From: Jaltomata sinuosa
Lineage: Eukaryota; Streptophyta; Magnoliopsida; Solanales; Solanaceae
DNA: 64,000 nucleotides
Direction: 5' to 3'
Assembly: GCA_003996215.1 (NCBI GenBank)
Contig: QJPP01001556.1
Span: forward strand, 248,001-312,000
Positions 55,321 through 64,000 of this stretch are shown piece by piece. Position 1 is the stretch's first letter. Each line of letters opens with the position of its first letter. The position numbers were made by a program, and so were the translations under genes. The notes beneath the pieces were generated by a model, which saw only the letters and a list, made by a program, of their open reading frames with translations, searched no databases and was not told the origin of the DNA.

Positions 55321-55974
55321 GCTTTACCAAGAATTGAAGTTGAAGAAGCTGAAACTTTACAAAGTTTAGAAGATAAATTTATAAATCTATACAACTATTA
55401 GTATTACATTCGAGGCTTAGTTGAAACAGAACCCTTCCTAGAAGGTGGCTACGTAAATTAGGCTCTTTACTAATAGTTGTAAATTTTAATATTAGTTTGA
55501 AATTTTGAATAAATTGAATTATTTTTTAATTTTTATCATTGTTTTATACTTTTATTCATTGCCTATCTTTCTTATCATTGTTTTATATTTTTATAGTTTT
55601 ATACTTTTATTAGTAGTCTTTAAAACATAAACTAATAGACTTCAAAACATAAACTTATAAATTGAAAACTTAAAAAAATAAAAAACTTTAAACAAACTAA
55701 AATACTTCAAATATATAACTTAAAAAATATATATAAACTATAAACTTAATAAAACTTATAACTTATAAATTAAAAAACTTAAAAAAACAAAAACTTTAAC
55801 AAACTAATAAACTTCAAATATAATTTATATAAGTTATAAAAATTTAAAACTTAAATAACTTTAAAGTTATAAGTTAACAAAACTTTTAAGTTATAAGTTA
55901 TCACTTGAAAATTAAGTTTGAAATTCAAAATGTAATTCAAAATTTAAAAATTAAAAATAAATTAAAAAAATAGG
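55321..55974. other. AT-rich 3' part of the hAT element
   Basis: No coding frame. Repeated 'aaacttataa', 'acttaaaaa' and 'aaactaata' words between 55620 and 55970 form a low-complexity zone before the right subterminal array. Confidence 0.5.
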
Positions 55975-56130
55975 CCATTCCGGTAAACCGGTCCGGCCCA
56001 TTCCGGTACCGTACCGGTCCAGTACCGGTCCAATCCGGTTTGCACCGGAATGGGATGGAATCCGGATTCCATACCGGTTGTACCGGTCCGGTACCGGTCT
56101 GTTCCGATCCGGCCATCCCATTCCGGTCTG
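55975..56130. repeat. Right subterminal 'accggt/taccgg' array of the hAT element
   Basis: About ten copies of ccggtaccg, accggtcc and ccattccgg words, the inverted counterpart of 52175-52350. Confidence 0.75.
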
Positions 56131-56142
56131 GTGAGCAGTCTT

Positions 56143-56152
56143 ATCCGGGGTT
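56143..56152 (+). repeat. Target-site duplication, right copy (hAT)
   Basis: ATCCGGGGTT, as at 52150-52159; the LTR text continues from here. Confidence 0.72.
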
Positions 56153-56828
56153 GTGAATCCCCGTAATGGGCGAAATCTAGGGCTAACTATCGTTATAGAA
56201 TTGATTAGTTTGATTGGATGACTTGTTAACTCTCTTTATAATTGTGATTAATGGTTCCAAACGTTAGTCTAACGCCGGAAAACCCTAGTTCATGCCCGGA
56301 AGGGTGAATTAGGATTGGAAAGAGTTAATCGACAAGAACTCAAGGCGTTAACCCTTGTTTAATAGAACTACGTAGGAATATGTTGGTTTTACTTGGCAAA
56401 CTATGATCAGGTTGTAATTACGCTTCATTGTATTTGGGAAAATAAGTGAAGAAAAGACCAATCCCACATCGAAAGATAAGGATTGGTTACTAATTGGTCA
56501 TTGCTCATTTGTATCAAACTAGGAGAGACTATAAAGGTAGTCGTAACCCCTAGACTTAGCCTATTACGTTGTGAATCAACCTCGGTTCATCTCAAATCTT
56601 GATTTTTTCAATATTTACTTACTGCAAACTTTAGCTATACATAAATCTTCTATACACTCTGTTAGGAATAAGAATTGGCATAGAGTAAAGTAACCTAAAG
56701 GACTTCGAGTATTGTGTTTCTTACCCTATTCCCTATGGGATTCGACCGCAACCTAATAGTTGGGTTACTATATTTGACGGCGATTGTTTACACTTGTAAA
56801 AAGGGTGTAGTTTGAACACATCAAATTT

Positions 56829-56846
56829 TGGCGCCGTTGTTGGGGA
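56829..56846 (+). promoter_or_regulatory. Primer-binding site of the gypsy element
   Basis: tggcgccgttgttgggga, five bases after the 5' LTR end. It differs from the common Athila/Tat primer site by one base as I recall it (tggcgccgttgccgggga type). Confidence 0.8.
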
Positions 56847-56946
56847 ATTACGGTTTTGAAATCTATTTGAGGAAATTCTTACTTTACTTTGTGTCTTTTC
56901 TTTATTCCATCACACTTGGTTTGTTTTGGATTGTGCGCAGTCCACC

Positions 56947-59187
56947 ATGGCTGGCAACAACAAGAGGAACCAAGGTAACAACCAAGCCCATGCGGCGAAT
57001 GTAGACAATCCATTCTATGATGAGAATGTGAATGTCTTTGCGGAAGAAGTGTCAGACTTCCACTATTCCAGTGCCATCATTCCTCCGAGAGTGGATGCTA
57101 CCACTATCAAAATTGAGCAAGGCGCTTATGCTATGCTAAAAGCTGAGGGTCTATTTCGGAACTCTACAAATGACACCCACATGAGCATTTGAAGAACTTC
57201 ATAGATGTTTGCCAGACCTACAAGCAGAATCATGTGTCCGAGGATACCTTCAGGTTGCGGCTATTCAAATACTCATTGACTGGGGAGGCTCGCACTTGGC
57301 TCAACAACCTTCCTCCAAATTCAATCCACACTTGGAACGAGTTGGTGACCACATTCATGAAGAAGTGGTTCCCTCCTAGTAAGAAATCTGAGCTCAGGGA
57401 CAAGATATTCTTCTTCAAGCAACTTTCGGGGGAGCAATTATATGAGGCTTGGGAAAGGTTCAAAAAGTACCTCCAGTGATCTCCAGGTCATGGGTTTCCT
57501 GATCACATCCTGATGGAGAAGTTTTACACGGGGTTGGACCCCATCTCTCAGTATGTTGCAAACAATGTTGCCGAGGGTAGTTTCATGAACAAAACCTTCA
57601 CCAGAATCTCTCAAATGATGAACAAGTTGACATCGCACAATCAGGCGTGGCACTCAAGTGGATCAAATGCTGGTTATATATCTCCATCTCTGGCCAATCT
57701 AGCCAAAGAAAATCATGAACGAGATGAGACTATTGCACGGCTTGCCACTAGCCTAGAGCTGCTGAACAAAAGACTATCAGATGATGAGACCAGGAAGGTA
57801 AATGTGGTTGAGAGCATACCCCTAAAAAAGGCACAGGTATACAGTCCGGAGGATGGGAGATACACAGATGCACAGATTGCACAAGTGGAAGGTGTGAATT
57901 ACAACAACACTTAGGGTCAGCAAATGTATCATGGGCAGATGTACAACAATCAATCGCAGTGGGCACCACAACAGCAAGCTCAAGGAAATAACTTTGGCAA
58001 CAGAAGCACAAATCCATACATCCCTCCAAGAAGAAATCAGCAGGACCAAGGGTCATCAAAGATGGAAAACATGCTCGAGAGGATCTTAGCAAATCAAGAG
58101 AAGGCTGATATCTCAGCAAAGAATCTGGCAGAAGTGGTAAGTTCTCATATAGCTTCCATCCAGAAACTAGAACAACAAGTCAGATATCTATCAAGAGAAC
58201 AAAATCCTAAGTTGAAGGGTCAGCTCCCTAGTGATACAGTTGTTAATCCTAAAGTTGGGGGTGGTACGGCACATTGTATGGCCATTACCACCCGAAGTGG
58301 CCAGACCACGAGGGATGATACTGTCAAGTTAGATGGATCAGTGGAGGAAGCAGAAGTTGAGACTCCAACGCCAATCTTTGAGAAAGTTGTTGAACCGGTC
58401 ATAGAGAGTGAACAAAGACCAATGAAAAGGTTAGTGCAGAGGTATACATGTCCTCCACCTTTTCCACAAAGATTGGTAAAAAAGGCAGAGAACTCCACAT
58501 GTCTGAAGTTTTGTGATCAGTTGAGGCAGTTAACCATGAATATCCCCTTCCTTGATGCATTCCGTGAGATGCCTGGGTTCGCAAAATATGTGAAAGAGCC
58601 GCTCAAGAAGAAGAAGAGGTCTGCTAAGGAAGAAGATGTGCCAGTTACTCATCAGGTGAGTTCCATAATTTCACAATGTCCTGTTGAGAAGAAGGCTGAT
58701 TCTGGTGCATTCACCATACCCTGCACCATTGGTGTGAGATTTTGAGAAGGCATTGTGTGACAATGGAGCCAGCATCAACCTTATGCCCCTCTCAATCTAC
58801 AAGCAATCCGAACTCGGACTTCCCAAACCAACCAATATGAGGCTGCAAATGGCAGATAAATCAGTGCAGAGATTGGTGGGAATTATTGATGATATGGTAG
58901 TCCGAGTCGGGAAGTTCAAGTTGCCAGCTGACTTTGTGATCCTTGATTGTGATGTGGACAAAGAGATTCCCATCATCTTGGGACGCCTATTTTTAGCCAC
59001 ATGAAGTGCATTGATGGACTCCGAAAAAAATGAAATAAAATTTCGAGTCAAGGATGAGGAGGTCACCTTCCAGGCTAACAATGGGATAAGCTTACCTAGA
59101 AAATATCAAAGGAATTCTGTGATTGATGTTATAGAGGATGACATGGTTCATGACTCAGCTGCAGCTGCAGCTGACCAGAGCGCCTAG
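56947..59187 (+). pseudogene. Gypsy gag-protease, broken
   Basis: ATG 56947 (MAGNNKRNQGNN). Retrotransposon gag region from about 57060 (NFIDVCQTYKQN at 57192, LTGEARTWLNNLPPNSIHTW, KKWFPPSKKSELRD). Breaks: a frameshift near 57190, a TGA at 57477 (after KKYLQ), a TAG at 57912 and a frameshift near 58745. Protease: CDNGASINLMPLSIYK at 58753 holds an Asp-Asn-Gly-Ala in place of the usual Asp-Leu-Gly-Ala; the tail IPIILGRLFLAT is near 58965. Coding text fades out at about 59187. No RT follows. Confidence 0.85.
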
Positions 59188-60709
59188 GGCGCAACAGGTA
59201 AGTCCTATTCCCCTTGTTTTATTCTATTGTATTGGGGACAATGTATGATCTTTGAGTGGGGGGTGGGGCTTGTCTGCCCTTGGGTTTTTCTTGCCGTATT
59301 CTTTTCCCGAGGGCGTTACTTTATGTTGAATCGACATGTTTAGAATAGAATGTGTTGTTTGTTTGACTTGAAGAAAACCAGGATGACTTAGGTAGTATTG
59401 TTTTGTAAATAGAAGCATGTATTTCAATTGTGAAGAAAAAGTGACCCCTCCCTAAAAAATTTGCTAAGTATGTGCACTAAACTGAGATTGTTGAACTGTT
59501 TGGCTCTGAATATGACATAGTGATTATTAAGGTTGATGATTGAGCTAAAGCTAGTATGTGCACTGACTTGGTAGTTAACAGTTGGAACCATGTGCCATGT
59601 GTGATAGAGATTATAGATTCCATGCTGCATTGTGATGTCTAGAACTTGCCTAGTGTGTGCAACACGAAATGAGGGGTGTTGAATCTAGGAAATGATTTAG
59701 GCGTTTCTTTGATTAGCCTGTTTTCTTCTTCTTTTTTTACCGACCCAAATTGTGATCCTAGTCAGCCCAGTTGAGCCTTTAGCCTATTCTTTGGTAGCCT
59801 TGTCTAAAGCTTATCCCCTCTATTCTAATCAGTTTGAAGTATCCAAATAACTCCTAAGCACTTTTTTTTTTAAAAAAAGAATGATGGGAAGTATGAAAGG
59901 AGTAAGAAGCAAGGAAATAGATTAAGGCAGGAAGCTTTAGAAGAAGACAAAGGGTACGCGACTAGCAGTGTCAAAAGTAACATGGAGCAAAAAAAAAGAG
60001 AGAATAAATAATAAATTGCTCCTTGCCAATGATCTGTGAACGCGTTCAAAAGGTGATGGGTGAACTGTGGAAGCAATGGGTATGAAGGAGGAGGAAGAAG
60101 GAGGATAGTTGGCCGGTAAAGAAAGAAGTTGTGATGTATTAAAAGTTCTTAGGGAGGATAGCCACTATCTAAACAAAATAATTCCTACCTGTCCCAAAGC
60201 CTACATTACAACCTGTAAAGTCCTACTTGATCCTATTGTTGACATTCCCTATATTAGTAGAGTATCACACTAAAGGCAAGCTTCTGGTTCATCTAATGTT
60301 GCATGTGAAGTTCATTGTGAGTGTTTCTCTCTTCTCCTTCGTCTCAAGTCCCTTTTTAAATAATGATTGACGGTGTGAGGGACTTTCTTTGGTGTAAGTA
60401 AGGGCACATGGTGAATACCGATTGACTACAGGATAAGTATGAGTTCACTACTTGCGGGTGCAGTCATCTCTTGATAATATGATGTCATATATGGATCCGT
60501 CAGTGTCAGGTCGAGGTTTGTGTGCACTTTGGTCCATAAAAAGGGGTGGGAAGATTGATTTGAAAACATGCTTGTTAGTTAGTTAATAGAACTGTTGTAG
60601 ACATCCTGGATTTCTAATGGTTGAACTTTGTTCAGTGCTTTGTGAAGTAGTGTAGTGTAGTTTTGTTTTGTTTGCTTGAGGACAAGCAAAGTCTCTAAGT
60701 TGGGGGTGT
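59188..60709 (+). other. Gypsy internal non-coding region and purine tract
   Basis: 1.5 kb without a coding frame. It ends 'gtctctaagttgggggtgt', where the G-run at 60702-60706 serves as polypurine tract before the 3' LTR. In autonomous relatives RT, RNase H and integrase occupy this place. Confidence 0.65.
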
Positions 60710-62141
60710 TGATGTGCCGAGATTTTAAGGCACATTCCATACCTTTTGACGAGGATTCCTTGTAGTTCTTGAGCATGTTTAGTGTGAATGTGTGATATGA
60801 TGCATTTTTGGTTGAGTTGCAGGTATAATGGACTAAGGACACCACAAGGATGAAATGGTCGGCAAAAGAGGCTTATTACGAGTCGTAGCGAAGGAATTCA
60901 AGCCGTGGTGCCAACCGAGGTTTAAAAGACAGAACTGAAGCGGAACCAGGAGGTTAAAATGGCCACCAAAACGGACCGTTTTAAGCCAAAACTGGTCGTT
61001 CTGGTAGCCGTTTCTCAGGACCAGAAATGCTGAAAAATCTGCACTTTACAATGCCCAAGAGAACGAACCGTTTTGGCTAATAACGGTCTGTTTTGGCGTT
61101 CGTTTCGGGTACTATTTTGAGTCCAGAAGCTAGGTGAAAGATGGAAGTTACCACGGTGCAAAGAACGGTTCGTTTTGAGCAAAACCGGTCCGTTTTGGTG
61201 ACCGTACGGTATGACGCGGGTTACCTTTCCTAGCCCTTTTAGGATATGATTCCTACTCGCCTATAAATAGCATCCTTAGGTTATTTTCTCACATACATGA
61301 TACGCTACTATTCTTTTATGCTTTGTATTGGTTTTGAACGGTTTGAGCATTACTTTGCCTTGGATTCAAGAACATCTTTCGGTTTTCAATCAAAGTTGTA
61401 AGTATGTTTCTTTTGATTCATCTTATTGTTCTTGTTTCTAGCATGAGTAACTAAACTCATACCCGGGGTTGTGAATCCCCATAATGGGTGAAATCTAGGG
61501 CTAACTATCGTTATAGAATTGATTAGTTTGATTGTATGACTTGTTAACTCTCTTTATAATTGTGATTAATAGTTGCAAACGTTAGTCTAACGTCGGAAAA
61601 CCCTAGTTCGTGCCCAGAAGGGTGAATTAGGATTGGAAAGAGTTAATCGACAAGAACTCAAGGCATTAACCCTTGTTTAATAGAACTACGTAGGAATACG
61701 TTGGTTTTACTTGGCAAACTATAATCAGGTTGTAATTACGCTTCATTGTATTTGGGAAAATAAGTGAAGAAAAGACCAATCCCACATCGGAAGATAAAGA
61801 TTGGTTACTAATTGGTCATTGCTCATCTGTATCAAACTAGGAGAGACTATAAAGGTAGTCGTAGCCCCCTAGACTTAGCCTATTACGTGGTGAATCAACC
61901 CCGGTTCATCTCAAATCTTGATTTTTCAATATTTACTTACAGCAAACTTTAGCTATACATAAATCTTCTATACACTTGCTTAGGAATAAGAATTGGCATA
62001 GAGTAAAGTAATCTAAAGGACTTCGAGTATTGTGTTTCTTACCCTATTCCCTGTGGGATTCGACCCCAACCTAATAGTTGGGTTACTATATTTGACAGCG
62101 ATCGTTTACACTTGTAAAAAGGGTGTAGTTTGAACGCATCA
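60710..62141 (+). repeat. 3' LTR of the gypsy element
   Basis: 1432 bp, TGATGTGCCG ... GAACGCATCA. Equivalent to 51408-52159 plus 56153-56823. Differences from the 5' LTR include a six-base indel near 60786 and scattered substitutions. Confidence 0.87.
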
Positions 62142-62254
62142 ATCCCCTCCAAAGTGGTGAAGAAGCTAGAAAGATTCATTACCAACCTATGTTATGTCAT
62201 TATTTCCAATCCCCTCCAAAGTGGTGAAGAAGCTAGAAAAATTGAGAAGGGATT
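62142..62254 (+). pseudogene. LINE fragment, right part, with a 67-bp tandem duplication
   Basis: Begins with the gypsy TSD ATCCC. The block from 62142 repeats at 62209 (aatcccctccaaagtggtga, period 67) and includes text also found just left of the gypsy at 51367-51407. Reading LPTYVMSLF then SKVVKKLEK, RRDFLW continues the L1-type RT C-terminus. It joins copia B pol text at about 62255. Confidence 0.7.
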
Positions 62255-62367
62255 TCTTGTGGCTTATATACTGACCAAGGCATTGGGGAGAGTTCAACAT
62301 GAATCAATGTTGTCCAATCTGAATGTGTTCAGTACACTTAGTTTGAGAGAGGAGGAGGGGGGGGGGG
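62255..62367 (+). pseudogene. Copia B pol C-terminal tail and purine tract
   Basis: YILTKALGRVQHESMLSNL is the C-terminal RNase H tail of copia pol. A G-rich tract (62351-62367, 'gaggaggggggg') precedes the 3' LTR TATTGAG. Confidence 0.75.
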
Positions 62368-62649
62368 TATTGAGAATAAGGAGTCACTTAATCAGTTCAG
62401 CCTGTAACTAATTATTCAGTTAATTTGTTATTGAGTAGTTAAAGAGTAGTTAGGTGGCATTAGCTGGTTACACATGTTAGCAGGTAGGTCGGTTAGTGTA
62501 GCACTGTAGCTAGTATATAAGCTTGTACTGTTATATTCATCTTCATTCCAGTTAATGAGATTCATTCTCTGCTTTCCTTACTGTTGCATAGAACATATCG
62601 ATTTCTTCCTTTTCTCCTCTCTCAATATCTCAGAATCATAATCTCAATA
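62368..62649 (+). repeat. 3' LTR of copia B
   Basis: 282 bp, TATTGAGAAT ... ATCTCAATA, the same family as 48131-48402. Its ends are perfect 7-base inverted repeats (TATTGAG / CTCAATA). Confidence 0.8.
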
Positions 62650-62654
62650 CAGCC
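62650..62654 (+). repeat. Target-site duplication, right copy (copia B)
   Basis: CAGCC, identical to 48126-48130. Confidence 0.65.
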
Positions 62655-63289
62655 TACGGAAACCATAAACAAAAACAATTCCAAAGCTTCCAAAGCAAGA
62701 CAACCTGACAGTAAAGTCCAACAGTTTCATCATCTAACGCTACAGAGAAAACTGTCAGAGACTTCCACGCGATAACAAGTTTTTCATCTAATGCACAACA
62801 CCCAAATTCAAATTTATCAATGACGAGCAAGTGAATATACACTGAGGCAATTCGTGACTGTTATATTACTACTTAAATAAAATGTAACATCTTCCTCTTT
62901 GTTATCCACACATACTCATGGATGAATTTATAGGCAAAAATTGTGGCACATGAACCTGTGGTCTCTCCGTAAAATTAGGTATTTTATGTATATATTTTCT
63001 AAAACTAGTATAATATTATCTACTGGAACCCCATGCTACCAGAAGACTAAATGATGCACTTGGTTGAACAGTGAGTTATTTACCTAGATGACTAGGGATC
63101 AATTTTCACGAAATACATTTTTTTTCCTTCTTTTTTTAGTAGTGCACTCACGTTCTAGAAATTCTAAATTCGCCACTGCACATACTAAATAGGATATGAA
63201 TCTTTTTTAGGCTCAAATCATATGTAAAACAGAAATATAAGCCATCAAGTGAAGTCTAGAGATACCAGCAACTCACTTATTCGTTATAG
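62655..63289. other. Flank right of the nest, weak exon traces
   Basis: The sequence once continuous with 48125. A minus-strand open stretch (62842-62660, LDEKLVIAWKSLTVFSVALD...) has no recognisable domain. 'cacgttctagaaattctaaa ttcgccactg' near 63151 resembles dispersed repeat text. No gene is called. Confidence 0.3.
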
Positions 63290-63390
63290 GGTTCCGGTGA
63301 CTACTCCGTTCTTTCTCCGGCAATTGAACCGGAAGCGTTGCTGAAATCGCCGGAAGCTATGATTCCCGGTGGCGGTGCTACGTTTTCAGG
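63290..63390 (+). other. Possible plus-strand exon, unidentified
   Basis: After an acceptor-like 'cttattcgttatag' an open frame reads GSGDYSVLSPAIEPEALLKS then PEAMIPGGGATFS up to a donor-like TTTTCAG|GTGCTT at about 63390. Its GC content is higher than the surroundings, as for coding DNA. If translation started inside, ATG 63359 is available. No family recognised. Confidence 0.3.
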
Positions 63391-64000
63391 TGCTTTCGAT
63401 TTTTCCCCCTTTTTCTCTTGCGTAAGAGTATTTCGGGTTCTTTACATTTTGCACCCCCTAATTTATGCTTCATTTTTACCTTGCACCCTATTCTCTTATT
63501 TTTCACAATTTACACCTTAATATATTTCCTTTTTCTTCTTCTTACAATACCCTTAAAAAGATTATTTTGTGAGGGGAAAATAGGTATTACATAGTCAAAA
63601 CTCAAAAATAGAAGTGATAAAATTAGCCTATGAAATTATAATTTATCTAATGCATTTAAATTTGAGCTGATCATTGACTCATTTATTTATTAACGCAACC
63701 CATCAAAATTCAAATTTATATCTAGATTGATCTATGAGAAATCTTGTAAAAATATCTTCATTTTTTAATTTGATATATTATATATAGTCATAACATAGAA
63801 AAATAGTAATAATTTTATAAGGTACTAAAATATTATAAGAAAATAAATAAAATAATTAAAACTTAGTAAGAATTGGACGGATTGGATTTTGACCCACTTT
63901 TTAGTCCAATTAACTTTTGAGTGGGTCAATAATTCGCCTATTTATTAACTCTAACTCATTTTGACACGTCTAAATTCAGCCTAACTCACCAATTTGTCAC
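63391..64000. other. AT-rich DNA to the window end
   Basis: Intron-like or intergenic: pyrimidine-rich to 63540, then A/T-rich. No frame, RNA gene or structured repeat recognised. Confidence 0.35.

Larger units (their letters stand above)
52160..56142 (+). mobile_element. hAT transposon, 3983 bp, inside the gypsy LTR
   Basis: Ends AAGACTGGCCGCCGGACC and, reversed from the right, AAGACTGCTCACCAGACC (about 16 of 20 alike). Subterminal regions 52175-52350 and 55975-56130 are packed with 'ccggtaccgg' type words. A hAT transposase with BED zinc finger and C-terminal dimerisation part lies between, broken by stops and an RTE-tail insertion. Removing the element restores the LTR. Confidence 0.87.
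51408..56823 (+). repeat. 5' LTR of the gypsy element, interrupted by a hAT transposon
   Basis: LTR parts are 51408-52159 and 56143-56823. Includes repeated 'acggaccgttttg' words (51655-51900), five or more copies in alternating orientation, mirrored in the 3' LTR. Confidence 0.85.
51408..62141 (+). mobile_element. Non-autonomous Ty3/gypsy element (gag-protease only)
   Basis: LTRs start TGATGTGCCGAG and end CATCA at 51408-56823 (enlarged by a 4-kb hAT) and 60710-62141. TSD ATCCC. The primer site tggcgccgttgttgggga (56829-56846) is the Athila/Tat type. Gag and an aspartic protease are present; RT, RNase H and integrase are absent, with 1.5 kb of non-coding DNA before the 3' LTR. The layout matches elements described as TR-GAG type. 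LTRs differ by many substitutions and short indels. Confidence 0.88.
48131..62649 (+). mobile_element. Old Ty1/copia element B with TA...TA LTR ends, hosting later insertions
   Basis: LTRs at 48131-48402 and 62368-62649 match throughout, start TATTGAG and end CACAATA or CTCAATA. CAGCC flanks both outer edges. Between them remain RT and RNase H fragments (48434 to about 49560) and the C-terminal pol tail (LTKALGRVQHES near 62272) with a G-rich tract. Gag, protease and integrase are gone. The rest is later material: NEDP1 gene, LINE fragment, gypsy element, hAT and RTE tail. Confidence 0.82.

Noticed and set aside
57748..58119. 123-codon minus-strand frame rich in Cys and Leu
   Set aside because: Antisense of the gypsy gag linker. 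The plus-strand frame has recognisable gag text on both sides.

Overview
This window is plant nuclear DNA, most likely from a Solanaceae species. The evidence is spliced genes with GT-AG introns and plant-specific families (SRO, a bHLH90-like factor), AT-rich intergenic DNA full of small inverted-repeat elements, Au SINEs, RTE LINEs with TTG-repeat tails, and Ty1/copia and Ty3/gypsy elements of types I associate with tomato, potato, pepper and tobacco. The family assignment is an inference from recalled repeat families, not from a search. There are few host genes and many layers of transposons.

Layout. 1-1930: a Ty3/gypsy LTR ending in a primer-binding site, plus leader. 3241-8263: a LINE with a 14-bp target-site duplication (TSD), decayed ORFs and no endonuclease domain. 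8278-11262: AT-rich DNA with MITEs. 11281-14808 (minus): SRO copy A, a complete five-exon gene (319 aa) whose introns carry a MITE and an RTE fragment. 15357-22265: a decayed copia element; its 5' LTR holds a plastid trnL-CAA fragment and its 3' LTR a TIR transposon. 22345-22610: a third copy of the SRO upstream region with no gene attached. 22897-23684: a Mutator-like inverted-repeat element. 24809-26130: a foldback array of 20-bp units. 26668-29481 (minus): a 5'-truncated RTE LINE with a 545-aa reverse-transcriptase ORF. 29970-36667 (minus): SRO copy B, whose exon 3 is split by a complete copia element (30606-35806) with apparently identical LTRs and an uninterrupted 1493-aa polyprotein.

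39486-42423 (minus) is an eight-exon bHLH90-like gene (481 aa) with Au SINEs just past its stop codon and in intron 2. 45029-45397 encodes a small unidentified membrane protein. From 48131 to 62649 lies a nest: an old copia element with non-canonical TA...TA LTR ends contains an intact NEDD8-protease (NEDP1/DEN1-like) ORF and a LINE fragment; the LINE fragment contains a gag-protease-only Ty3/gypsy element; that element's 5' LTR contains a hAT transposon; and the hAT transposase is cut by an RTE-tail fragment with its own TSD. The last 1.3 kb has only weak exon candidates.

The main biology is a locally duplicated SRO stress-regulator cluster (one intact copy, one freshly knocked-out copy, one orphan promoter), a bHLH transcription factor and a NEDD8 protease. 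The only gene sets that act together are inside single transposons. Exon joins were placed by hand from splice consensus, reading phase and comparison between paralogs.
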